Source: Coriobacteriia bacterium
GTDB lineage: Bacteria > Actinomycetota > Coriobacteriia > Anaerosomatales > JAENZW01
Direction: 5' to 3'
Assembly (NCBI GenBank): GCA_029858605.1
Contig: JAOUET010000083.1
Location: 1-7,774 of the forward strand
DNA: 7,774 bases
The notes below the pieces were generated by a model. It had not been told where the DNA came from, did no database searches, and saw nothing but the letters and a program-made list of their open reading frames with translations. How positions within the stretch are numbered: the first letter of the stretch is position 1; every line of letters begins with the position of its first letter. The position numbers and the translations under genes are program-made. This document shows, piece by piece, positions 1 to 6,686 of the stretch.

Positions 1-2
1 CC

Positions 3-683
3 GACTTGCCAGCCATCGAGATCGGGTCCTCAAAGGATCTTCGTGTGGGACAGTTCGTGGTCGCGGTGGGTAGTCCGTTCGGGTTGGACAAGACGGTCAC
101 GGCGGGGATCATATCCGCGCTCGGACGGTCGAGCTTCGCGGGTGACGGCCAGGACGTCACGGCCTACACGAATCTCATCCAGACAGATGCCGCAATCAAC
201 CCGGGCAACTCCGGCGGAGCGCTCGTGGACGAGGAGGGCCGCCTAATCGGCATCAACACGCTCATCCAGTCACCGTCGGGAACGTTCGGTGCTCCTCAGT
301 CTGCGGGCATCGGATTCGCGATCCCGATCGATCTGGGCATGAGTGTGGCGGAGCAGCTCATCGATACGGGACACGCGATTCATCCGTACATGGGTGTCGC
401 CACGTCGACGATCGATGAGAGCGTTGCCGCGCAGTACGATCTGCCGGTCTCACACGGGGCCATCGTGACGTTCGTGGAGCCGGACTCGCCTGCCGAGGCT
501 GCCGGTATGGAGCGTGGAGACATCATCACTCGCATCGGCGGTCGTGATGTCGAGGGGGCCGAGGACATCTCTGCCGCCGTTCGCTCGGCAGACATCGGCG
601 ACGTGCTGAAGGTCGCAGCCATTCGCGGAGACGTCGAGGTCGATCTGGAAGTCAAACTCGCCTCCGACGTTCTGTCGCAGTAG
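3..683 (+). CDS. htrA: HtrA/DegP-type serine endoprotease with PDZ domain, 5'-truncated by window edge
   Basis: This is the C-terminal 226 residues of a trypsin-like serine protease of the HtrA/DegP family, which degrades or refolds damaged proteins outside the cytoplasmic membrane. The frame is open to the window edge, so the start, any signal or membrane anchor, and the His and Asp of the catalytic triad lie upstream. Visible parts are the protease core (VGQFVVAVGSPFGL, then TAGIISALGR), the catalytic-serine motif NPGNSGGAL with Ser at nt 210-212, and GIGFAIPID ending the protease domain. One PDZ domain follows at about fragment residues 125-215, with GAIVTFVEPDSPAEAAGM and GDIITRIGG. Only one PDZ domain fits before the stop, as in the DegS/HtrA/PepD layout rather than two-PDZ DegP. 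rlmH starts six bases after the stop, suggesting cotranscription. The family call is firm. The exact subfamily is not determined. Confidence 0.95.
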   Translation, partial: DLPAIEIGSSKDLRVGQFVVAVGSPFGLDKTVTAGIISALGRSSFAGDGQDVTAYTNLIQTDAAINPGNSGGALVDEEGRLIGINTLIQSPSGTFGAPQSAGIGFAIPIDLGMSVAEQLIDTGHAIHPYMGVATSTIDESVAAQYDLPVSHGAIVTFVEPDSPAEAAGMERGDIITRIGGRDVEGAEDISAAVRSADIGDVLKVAAIRGDVEVDLEVKLASDVLSQ

Positions 684-689
684 GCAGCC

Positions 690-1160
690 GTGCCGGCGCG
701 CCTCACCATCATCGCTGTTGGGAAGCTCAAGGAGCGTCATTGGCGCGATGCCGCCGAGGAGTACCTGAAGCGCCTCAAGGCATACGCGACGATCGAGGTC
801 GTGGAGGTCAAGGATCGGGACTTGTCGCGTGACGCGGCTCGCGCCGTTGCGGACGAAGGCGCAGACATCCTCGATGCGGTTCCCGCCGGCGCGCACGTGG
901 TGGCATTGGACTCTGGCGGCCGGCAGATGTCCTCGGAACAGTTCGCGGAGTGGCTGTCTGCCCACGGGCTCGAGGGACGCAGTCACGTCGCAGTGCTGGT
1001 GGGTGGGACCGCCGGTCTCTCGCGGGACGTGCTCGATCGCGCCGAGGAGAAGCTGTCCTTGGGCAAGATCACGCTGCCGCACCAGCTGGCACGAGTGGTC
1101 GTGCTGGAACAGCTGTATCGTGCTTTCCGGATCATGCGCAACGAGCCCTACCATCGTTGA
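690..1160 (+). CDS. rlmH: 23S rRNA (pseudouridine-1915-N3)-methyltransferase RlmH
   Basis: RlmH is a cytoplasmic SPOUT-class, SAM-dependent methyltransferase that methylates N3 of pseudouridine 1915 in helix 69 of 23S rRNA on assembled ribosomes. The 156-residue length matches the family (about 155-160). The sequence shows the N-terminal start MPARLTIIAVGKLKE, the knot and SAM-binding motif VLVGGTAGLS at residues 102-111, the helix with LSLGKITLPHQLAR at residues 122-135, and the diagnostic C-terminal end RNEPYHR. The chosen start is GTG, six bases after the protease stop. No strong Shine-Dalgarno sequence precedes it, so translation may be coupled to htrA. A protease of this type next to rlmH is also known from Bacillota genomes. 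Identification is firm. Confidence 0.96.
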   Translation: MPARLTIIAVGKLKERHWRDAAEEYLKRLKAYATIEVVEVKDRDLSRDAARAVADEGADILDAVPAGAHVVALDSGGRQMSSEQFAEWLSAHGLEGRSHVAVLVGGTAGLSRDVLDRAEEKLSLGKITLPHQLARVVVLEQLYRAFRIMRNEPYHR

Positions 1161-1300
1161 GACGCGATGCCTGACTCTCCGCTCGCGGCAGCTCAGGTCG
1201 CCGCTCACCGAAGTACGCATACCGTCCGCAGCGACATGCACCGGATTCTGCACGCGGCACGGCCGTTGCTGGGCATAACTGCCAGAGGCGTCGTACGAGT

Positions 1301-1315
1301 GGCACGGGAGGTGCC
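1301..1315 (+). promoter_or_regulatory. Ribosome-binding site in the loop of a small hairpin
   Basis: GGGAGGTG (1306-1313) is a strong Shine-Dalgarno sequence, with GGAGG eight bases before the ATG at 1320. It decides the start of the downstream small gene against a longer in-frame start at 1167 that has no such site. The same bases sit in a perfect 5-bp inverted repeat: GGCAC (1301-1305), loop GGGAG, GTGCC (1311-1315). Whether the hairpin affects translation is unknown. A 5-bp stem can arise by chance in GC-rich DNA. Confidence 0.7.
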
Positions 1316-1319
1316 CAAC

Positions 1320-1583
1320 ATGAACAAATGTCCGGGCGCAGACCTGCGATCCATAACTGCGGAAGACTTGACGTGTCCCTCGTGCGGCGCTCGTGTCGAG
1401 CTGTTCAGCGACGAACAGAAGCGCCGCTGTCCGAAGTGCGGCTCTCGCGTCATTCGCGAGGCGACGCCCATGTGTGCGGCCTGGTGCGACGCCGCACGTG
1501 AGTGTTTGGGAGCGGAGCGCTACGAGCAGCTGGTAGGGAGCGGGAAGCTGGACTCGGTGCCCGACAAGGTGCCCGAGGACTGA
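1320..1583 (+). CDS. Small eight-cysteine zinc-ribbon protein, function unknown
   Basis: This 87-residue protein has a zinc ribbon: CPSC at residues 19-22 and CPKC at 37-40, separated by a short stretch ending KRR. Four further cysteines lie outside the ribbon: C4 in the opening MNKCPG, and C52, C56 and C62 in MCAAWCDAARECLG. No membrane segment or signal peptide is seen. Small proteins of this pattern (CPG start, zinc ribbon, CxxWC tail) occur in anaerobes, sometimes labelled phosphohydrolase without support in the sequence. I recall the type but cannot name a function. The ATG at 1320 was chosen because GGGAGGTG lies just upstream. The frame is open back to 1167, but that extension shows no motif. 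It follows rlmH by 159 bp and converges on fdhA with 37 bp between stops. A role in metal or Fe-S handling is a guess. Confidence 0.8.
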   Translation: MNKCPGADLRSITAEDLTCPSCGARVELFSDEQKRRCPKCGSRVIREATPMCAAWCDAARECLGAERYEQLVGSGKLDSVPDKVPED

Positions 1584-1620
1584 GGGATTCCCGGACGGAT
1601 TCGCACGCTGCCGCAATCCT

Positions 1621-4338
1621 CTATCGGGCCTTCTTCACACCGACCGCAGTGGCCTTGAGTCCCGGTATCTTCGAGAGCGGGTCGAGATGCTCTCCAGTCG
1701 TGAGCAAGTTGGCTGCGGCATCGGCGAAGTGGAAGGGCATGAAGATCACGCCCGGCTTGATGTCCGAAGAGATGCGGGCGGGGGCGCGTACGGTATCCCG
1801 CCTGCTTGAGATTTCGAGCATGTCACCCTCGCGAATGTCCATGCGCTCGGCGTCTTCGGGACCGACCTCGACGTAGCCGCTTGGACTCAGATCGGAAAGG
1901 CCGTCGGTTCTGCCGGTCATCGTGTTCGTGTGGAAGTTCCACAGATTGCGCCCGGTGGTCATCACGAACGGCAGGGCATCGTCGGTCGGGTCCGTCGGCG
2001 GCACGTACTCGATTGGCGCGAACGCGCCCTTGCCGCGGGTGAACCCGTCGGTGTGAAGAATCGGCGTTCCCGGGTGGTCTTCGTCGGGGCAAGGCCACTG
2101 CAGCGAGCCCTCGTTCTCCAGCCGTGCGAACGTGATGCCGCCGTACTGAGGCGTCAGCGCGCCCATTTCGGTCATCACGTCGCCAGGCCCGTCGTAGTCC
2201 CACGATTGTCCCAAAGCCTCGGCGACTCGCGTGAGGATCTCGAGGTCGGAGAGTGCCTGGCCGGGTGCATCCACAACCTTGCGAACGCGCTGCACGCGGC
2301 GATCGGTGTTGGTGAACGTACCCTCCTTCTCCAGGAAGGAGGCGGCTGGTAGCACCACGTCGGCGTAGGCGGCAGTCTCTGAGAGGAAGATATCTTGCAC
2401 GACGAGGAACTCGAGCGAGTCGAGCGCCTTGCGCACGTGCGCCTGGTCGGGATCTGCGATCACAGGATTCTCTCCCATGACGTACATCGCCTTCAGCTCG
2501 CCACGGCACGCGGCATCCATCATCTCGACGAGCGTAAGACCGGGCGTGTCGGAGAGCTTGATGTCGGTCTCCCAGTAGTCGCACGCGCGGTCGAGCGTGC
2601 CCTGGTCAATCACGCTCTGGTAGCCGGGAAGGCAGTTGGGGAGGCAAGCGAGGTCGCATGCGCCCTGCACGTTGTTCTGCCCACGCAGTGGATTGACGCC
2701 CGTGCCGGGACGGCCGATCTGGCCCGTCAGCATGGCGAGGTTCGCCACTGCGCGAACCTGTCCCGTGCCGGACGTGTGCTGGGTGACGCCCATGCAGTAC
2801 ACGATCGCCGCCCGCTCCGCCGTGGCGTAGGCTCGGGCGACCTCGCGGATCTCCTCGGCCGGAATGCCGGTCGTCTCGGAGGCCCACTCGATGTCGGTCG
2901 CGAGCACGTGCTCGCGCATCTCCTCGAAGCCCTCGGTTCTCTCGGCAATGAAGTCTTCGTCGGCAAGTCCCTCTTCGATGATGACGCGCATCATCGCGTT
3001 GATGAGCGCCACGTTCGTGCCGGGCTGTATTCGCAGCCAGTCGTGCGCGTGGTCTACGAGTCTGATCCGTCGAGGGTCGACAACGACGAGGCGGGTGCCC
3101 CGGCGGGCCGCCTTCTTCATCTCTATGCCGATGATCGGGTGAGCCTCCGTGGTGTTCGAGCCCATGACGAGGATGACGTCGGCCAAGCCGAGGTCCTCGA
3201 TGGAGTTCGTCATAGCGCCGCTTCCGAACGAGGCGACCAGACCGGCCACCGTGGAGCTGTGTCAAAGCCGGGCGCAATGGTCGATGTTGTGCGTTCCGAT
3301 GGCCGCACGCAAGAGCTTCTGGAACAGGTAGTTCTCCTCGTTCGTGCATTTCGCGCTGGCGAGGCCGCCGATAGCGTCCGAGCCGTGCTCGTCGCGAATG
3401 CTGCCGAGCCTTTCGGCAACGAGCGAAACGGCCTCGTCCCACGTGGCCGGCACGAGTTCGCCGTCGCGACGGATGAGCGGAGTCTGGAGACGGTCCGGGT
3501 GATGCGTGAAGCTCCATCCGAAGCGACCCTTGGCACACAGATTGCCTTTGTTGACTCCGCGCTCAAGAGGCGCTTGCGCGCCGATGATCCGGCCTTCCTT
3601 GACGCGGTAGCCGATCGTGCATCCGACGCCGCAGTATCCGCACGTGGATTCCACGACCGACGTCTCCCAGATTCGGCCGCGATAGCGGCTGGGCATGTCG
3701 GTCAGGGCACCCACGGGACAGGTGGACACGCACTGCCCGCAGAACTCGCAGCCCGCGGCAAACAAGGAAGACGCGTATGGCGTGTTTGGAATCGCCTCGA
3801 ATCCGCGATCGGTGTATCCGTAGACGTCGCACCCCTGGACCTCGTGGCAGATTCGAACGCAGCGGCCGCATGAGATGCACTTGGTGTAGTCGCGCTCGAT
3901 CAGCTCGTTGTCCTCGATGCCGTCCCACACCCGGTGGCGCTCGCCTGCGTAGGGAGACTCCTCGATGCCGAACTCGTAGGCGATGTCTTGAAGCGCGCAC
4001 GCCCCGGCGGAGTCGCATGAGAGACAGCGCAGCTCGTGGTCGGAAAGGAGCAGTTCGACCACGGAGCGGCGCAAGTCGACGATCTCGTCGCTGTCCGTCG
4101 TGACGATCATGCCGTCGGCGGCAAGCGTCGTGCAGGAGGTCGGAAACCCGCGCATGCCCTCGATCTGGACGAGGCACAAGCGACACCCGCCGTATGGCTC
4201 CAGGCGCGGATCGTCGCACAAGGTCGGGATTCGGATGCCGTTCTCGCGACAAACCTCGAGAACGGTCTTACCCGCTTGAGCCGCGAGTTCTCTCCCGTCG
4301 ACTGTGAGCTTCATGACCTGTGTGGGTGCTTTTGGCAA
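1621..4338 (-). CDS. fdhA: Selenocysteine-containing formate dehydrogenase catalytic subunit with NuoG-like N-terminus
   Basis: This is the catalytic subunit for reversible oxidation of formate to CO2, a molybdenum or tungsten bis-pterin enzyme. Read through the TGA at 3262-3264 as selenocysteine it has 905 residues. In order: NuoG-like [2Fe-2S] domain (C41, C52, C55, C69); His-Cys [4Fe-4S] site (H101, C105, C108, C114); two ferredoxin clusters (C154/157/160/164 and C197/200/203/207); the formate dehydrogenase [4Fe-4S] site (C233, C236, C240, C268) with the following CAKGRFG lysine; then active-site CARL-U359-HSSTVAGL; pterin-binding domains; and a C-terminal dinucleotide-binding domain ending near PFHFADAAANLLT. 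The start is TTG because CTCCTT (AAGGAG on mRNA, 4347-4352) lies 8 nt upstream. The ATG at 4314 is an alternative without such a site. No twin-arginine signal is present, so the enzyme is cytoplasmic. It is last in an operon with NuoE- and NuoF-like genes, its likely electron partners. NAD versus NADP use is not visible. Confidence 0.95.
3232..3250 (-). promoter_or_regulatory. Bacterial SECIS hairpin inside fdhA
   Basis: On the fdhA mRNA, GGUGGCC (3250-3244) pairs with GGUCGCC (3238-3232) to form 7 bp with two G-U wobbles, closing a GGUCU loop (3243-3239). The stem begins 11 nt after the UGA. E. coli fdhF has its SECIS stem at the same distance with an AGGUCU loop, and SelB recognises the GU in that loop. 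The hairpin lies in coding sequence (STVAGLVA) and would direct selenocysteine insertion. The bulged U of the E. coli stem is not evident in this pairing, so contact details may differ. Confidence 0.85.
3262..3264 (-). other. In-frame UGA selenocysteine codon of fdhA
   Basis: The minus-strand TGA separates two open frames that are in the same phase and together make one formate dehydrogenase. The upstream part ends NIDHCARL and the downstream part continues HSSTVAGLVASFGSG. In this family the residue at that place is the metal-ligating Cys or selenocysteine, followed by His (U/C-H). E. coli fdhF has the same UGA-CAC (Sec-His) pair. Reading it as a stop would remove the active site and all pterin-binding domains. 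This implies that the organism carries SelA, SelB, SelC and SelD, none of which is in this window. Confidence 0.95.
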
Positions 4339-4346
4339 GTGGTTCT

Positions 4347-4352
4347 CTCCTT
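4347..4352 (-). promoter_or_regulatory. Ribosome-binding site for fdhA (TTG start)
   Basis: AAGGAG on the minus strand sits 8 nt before the TTG at 4338 and decides in favour of this start over the ATG eight codons downstream. It lies in the 31-bp gap after the CBS-domain gene. Confidence 0.7.
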
Positions 4353-4369
4353 GTGTGCGCCTTCGTGCG

Positions 4370-4795
4370 TCAGGTCTTGCGCCGACGTACTCGGACGGTG
4401 CCTTCCATGAGGATCGTGTCCACGCCCTCCCGAACGAATGCAGCGACGTCGGAAACGGAGACTATGCCAACGGGCGTGCCGTTCTCGACAACGGGGAGCC
4501 GCCGCATCGCAAGCTCGCGTTGCAGTCGAAGGGCTTGGAGCAGATCCATTTCTGGCTCGAGAGGAACGAACTCCTCGTGCATCACGTCGCCGACGTTCAC
4601 CTCGCGCGGGTCGAGCCCGTCTGCGATCACCGTGTGCGTGATCTGGCGGTCGGTAAGAATGCCAACCAGCTTGTCGTTCTCAACGATGAGAACGGACCCC
4701 ACCCTCTCGTCGCGCATCATGCGGGCCGCTTCCGTGACCGTGGCGCTGCGCGGCATGGACACGACCCGTGTGGTCATGATGTCCCTGACCTTCAT
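4370..4795 (-). CDS. Two-CBS-domain protein, probable nucleotide-sensing regulator
   Basis: This 141-residue protein consists almost only of a tandem CBS pair (Bateman module). The first repeat opens MKVRDIMTTRVVSM and ends with GILTDR at residues 45-50. The second starts NVGDVMHEEFVPL (67-79) and ends with GIVSVSD at 110-116. A short basic tail, RVRRRK, closes the protein. CBS pairs commonly bind AMP, ATP, NAD or SAM and regulate enzymes or transporters, and this one has no catalytic or DNA-binding domain attached. It lies between the NuoF-like gene (67 bp upstream) and fdhA (31 bp downstream), in the same direction. The start is ATG at 4795, preceded by a purine-rich AAGGAAGGG about ten bases away. 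A role in tuning the formate dehydrogenase by energy or redox state is inference from position only. The fold call is firm; ligand and target are unknown. Confidence 0.92.
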   Translation of the reverse strand: MKVRDIMTTRVVSMPRSATVTEAARMMRDERVGSVLIVENDKLVGILTDRQITHTVIADGLDPREVNVGDVMHEEFVPLEPEMDLLQALRLQRELAMRRLPVVENGTPVGIVSVSDVAAFVREGVDTILMEGTVRVRRRKT

Positions 4796-4820
4796 CCTGT
4801 CGTCCCTTCCTTCCCAGTGT

Positions 4821-4840
4821 GGTCCGGCCGTGGCCGGACC
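4821..4840. repeat. Perfect 9-bp inverted repeat between the NuoF-like and CBS-protein genes
   Basis: GGTCCGGCC (4821-4829) and GGCCGGACC (4832-4840) are exact reverse complements separated by GT. In RNA the innermost pairs cannot close over two bases, so a 7-8 bp all-GC-rich stem with a 4-6 nt loop is expected. It lies in the 67-bp intercistronic gap of the operon. No run of U follows on either strand, so it is not a standard intrinsic terminator. It could stabilise the upstream mRNA, mark a processing site, lower expression of the downstream genes, or bind a dimeric protein. Confidence 0.7.
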
Positions 4841-4862
4841 CCTTCCGTGGGCGTCCTACCCC

Positions 4863-6686
4863 CTAGACGCGCTCGATTGAATCGAACGGACAGTGCTCAA
4901 CACATACGCCGCACTTGATGCAGCGGTCGACGCTGATGGTGTGCGGCTGCTTCATCTCACCCCAAATGGCTCCGACCGGGCAGTGCTTCTTGCAGACCGC
5001 GCAACCTCTGCAGGAATCCGCGTGTATGACGTAACGAGACAACTCGAGGCACACGCCGGCTCTGCACCGCTTCTCGCTGATGTGCTCCTCGTATTCCTCG
5101 CGGAAGTACCGGATGGTCGTAAGCGCCGGGTTGGGCGCAGTCTGGCCGAGTCCGCATAGCGAAGCACGCTTGACGTCGATGGCGAGCCCCTCCAGCTTCT
5201 CGATATCGCCTTCTTCCCCGTTGCCCTCGGTGATTCGCGTTACGATCTCCAGCATCCTCTTGGTCCCGATGCGGCACGGCACGCACTTGCCACATGACTC
5301 GTCCTGCGTGAACGTCAGGAAGTAGCGGGCGAAATCCACCATGCAGGTCTTCTGGTCGACGACGACAAGTCCGCCCGATCCCACGATCGCGCCTACTTCA
5401 GCCAGTGCTTCGTACTCGATGGGCGTGTCCATAAGTCTCTCGGGCAGACATCCACCCGACGGGCCGCCGATCTGCACCGCCTTGCAGTCCAGTCCTTCGC
5501 CGCATCCGCCGCCGATCCCAAACACCAGGTCTCGCACCGTCATGCCCATGGGCACCTCGACGAGACCGCTGTAGCGCACCTTGCCGGTCAGGGCGAAGAC
5601 CTTGGTCCCCTTGCTCTTGCCGGTTCCGATACCCGAGTAGGCGTCCGCGCCGTTCGCGATGATCCAAGCGACGTTGGCGAGGGTCTCGACGTTGTTGATG
5701 CACGTCGGCTTTCCCCACAGTCCGGAAGTGGCGGGGAAGGGCGGCCGAACGCGTGGCATTCCCCGGTCACCCTCTATCGAGGCGATCAGTGCGGTCTCCT
5801 CGCCGCACACGAAGGCCCCGGCGCCCTCCTTTACCCTGACGCGGAACGAGAAGCCGCTGCCCAGGATGTCGTCGCCGAGCAACCCGCGCTCTTCGGCCTG
5901 CTCGATTGCCTTGCGCAGGCGTTTGACCGCGAGCGGGTACTCTGCGCGGACGTACACGTAGCCTTCGTGCGCTCCGATGGCGTATGCGGCGATGACCATT
6001 CCTTCGAGCACGCTGTGCGGGTCGCCCTCGATCACGCTGCGGTCCATGAAGGCGCCCGGATCACCTTCGTCGGCGTTGCAGATCATGTACTTGGTGTCAC
6101 CCTGGGCGTCGCGTGTGAAGCGCCACTTCTGCCCGGTGAGGAAACCCGCGCCGCCGCGACCGCGCAGGCCGGACGCCTTGATCTCGGCGATAAGGCTCTC
6201 GGGGTCGAGTTCCCCGAGTACCTTCTTGAGACCGTCGTAGGCGCCGAGACCCAGAGCGTCGTCGATGTCCTCGGGATCCACCACGCCGCACCTGCGCAGT
6301 ACGATTCTCTGCTGAGAAGCGTTGAACGGTACGTCCGAATAGCGCACGATGGGCTCTTCGCCCTCGGCGGGGCGGAAGAGGTAGTCCATCACATACGAAC
6401 CGTCCGTCACGAGCTTCTCCACGATCCCGCGGGCCATCTTCGGCGTGACGCAGGGGTAGAAGACGCCGTCCGGCGCTACGACGACGACCGGACCGTTCTC
6501 GCACAAGCCGTGGCAACCGGTGCGAACCACTCGGACTGTCTCGTGCGCCCCCGCCTCTTCTAGCGTCTTCTCGAAGCAGTCCGCCACGTCGAGCGAGCCG
6601 TTCATGACGCATCCCGAGCCGGTGCAGATCCGAATGGCGGTCGTGCCTTCGGCGGTCGTGATCTCGACTGGAGCCTTGGCGCTCAT
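4863..6686 (-). CDS. nuoF: NuoF-like NAD(P)H/FMN diaphorase subunit with extra ferredoxin domains (HydB/HndC type)
   Basis: This 607-residue flavoprotein passes electrons between NAD(P) and the partner enzyme. An N-terminal thioredoxin-like [2Fe-2S] domain has C21, C26, C58 and C62. The NuoF core shows the FMN-binding GLRGRGGAGF (173-182), NADEGDPGAF (204-213) and nucleotide-site GAGAFVCGEETALI (288-301). The N3 [4Fe-4S] site is ESCGKCVPC (C465, C468, C471) with C511. A C-terminal two-cluster ferredoxin domain has C559/562/565/569 and C589/592/595/599. This layout is longer than complex I NuoF and matches subunits of soluble hydrogenases and formate dehydrogenases, some of them electron-bifurcating. 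The ATG at 6686 was chosen because it follows GAGGAG by 5 nt, overlaps the NuoE-like stop as ATGA, and begins MSAKAP. The frame stays open upstream only as out-of-frame NuoE sequence. It probably docks on the FdhA N-terminus. Confidence 0.95.
   Translation of the reverse strand: MSAKAPVEITTAEGTTAIRICTGSGCVMNGSLDVADCFEKTLEEAGAHETVRVVRTGCHGLCENGPVVVVAPDGVFYPCVTPKMARGIVEKLVTDGSYVMDYLFRPAEGEEPIVRYSDVPFNASQQRIVLRRCGVVDPEDIDDALGLGAYDGLKKVLGELDPESLIAEIKASGLRGRGGAGFLTGQKWRFTRDAQGDTKYMICNADEGDPGAFMDRSVIEGDPHSVLEGMVIAAYAIGAHEGYVYVRAEYPLAVKRLRKAIEQAEERGLLGDDILGSGFSFRVRVKEGAGAFVCGEETALIASIEGDRGMPRVRPPFPATSGLWGKPTCINNVETLANVAWIIANGADAYSGIGTGKSKGTKVFALTGKVRYSGLVEVPMGMTVRDLVFGIGGGCGEGLDCKAVQIGGPSGGCLPERLMDTPIEYEALAEVGAIVGSGGLVVVDQKTCMVDFARYFLTFTQDESCGKCVPCRIGTKRMLEIVTRITEGNGEEGDIEKLEGLAIDVKRASLCGLGQTAPNPALTTIRYFREEYEEHISEKRCRAGVCLELSRYVIHADSCRGCAVCKKHCPVGAIWGEMKQPHTISVDRCIKCGVCVEHCPFDSIERV

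Noticed and set aside
1161..1319. N-terminal extension of the zinc-ribbon gene from 1167, or a separate gene or promoter in this gap
   Set aside because: No ribosome-binding site precedes 1167 and the extension has no motif. I could not find a convincing -35/-10 pair or an RNA gene, so the gap is left unassigned.
450..1616. Long minus-strand open frame (388 codons) opposite htrA, rlmH and the zinc-ribbon gene
   Set aside because: It spans three genes that are recognised or well supported on the other strand, and its translation shows no domain. It is a shadow frame.
1584..1620. Bidirectional terminator between the convergent genes
   Set aside because: The 37-bp gap shows no clear stem-loop with a T-run.
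3247..3264. fdhA as a nonsense-mutated pseudogene or as two separate genes
   Set aside because: The TGA is exactly at the Sec/Cys active-site position, is followed by a SECIS-like hairpin, and both sides are intact with no frameshift. Selenocysteine decoding is the simpler reading.
2395..3873. Long plus-strand open frame (492 codons) opposite fdhA
   Set aside because: It lies wholly antisense to a gene with unmistakable motifs, has no recognisable domain and no good start. It is a GC-rich shadow of the fdhA codon pattern.
4821..4840. Rho-independent terminator
   Set aside because: The hairpin is strong but neither side has a T-run, and the genes downstream in the same direction belong functionally with those upstream.
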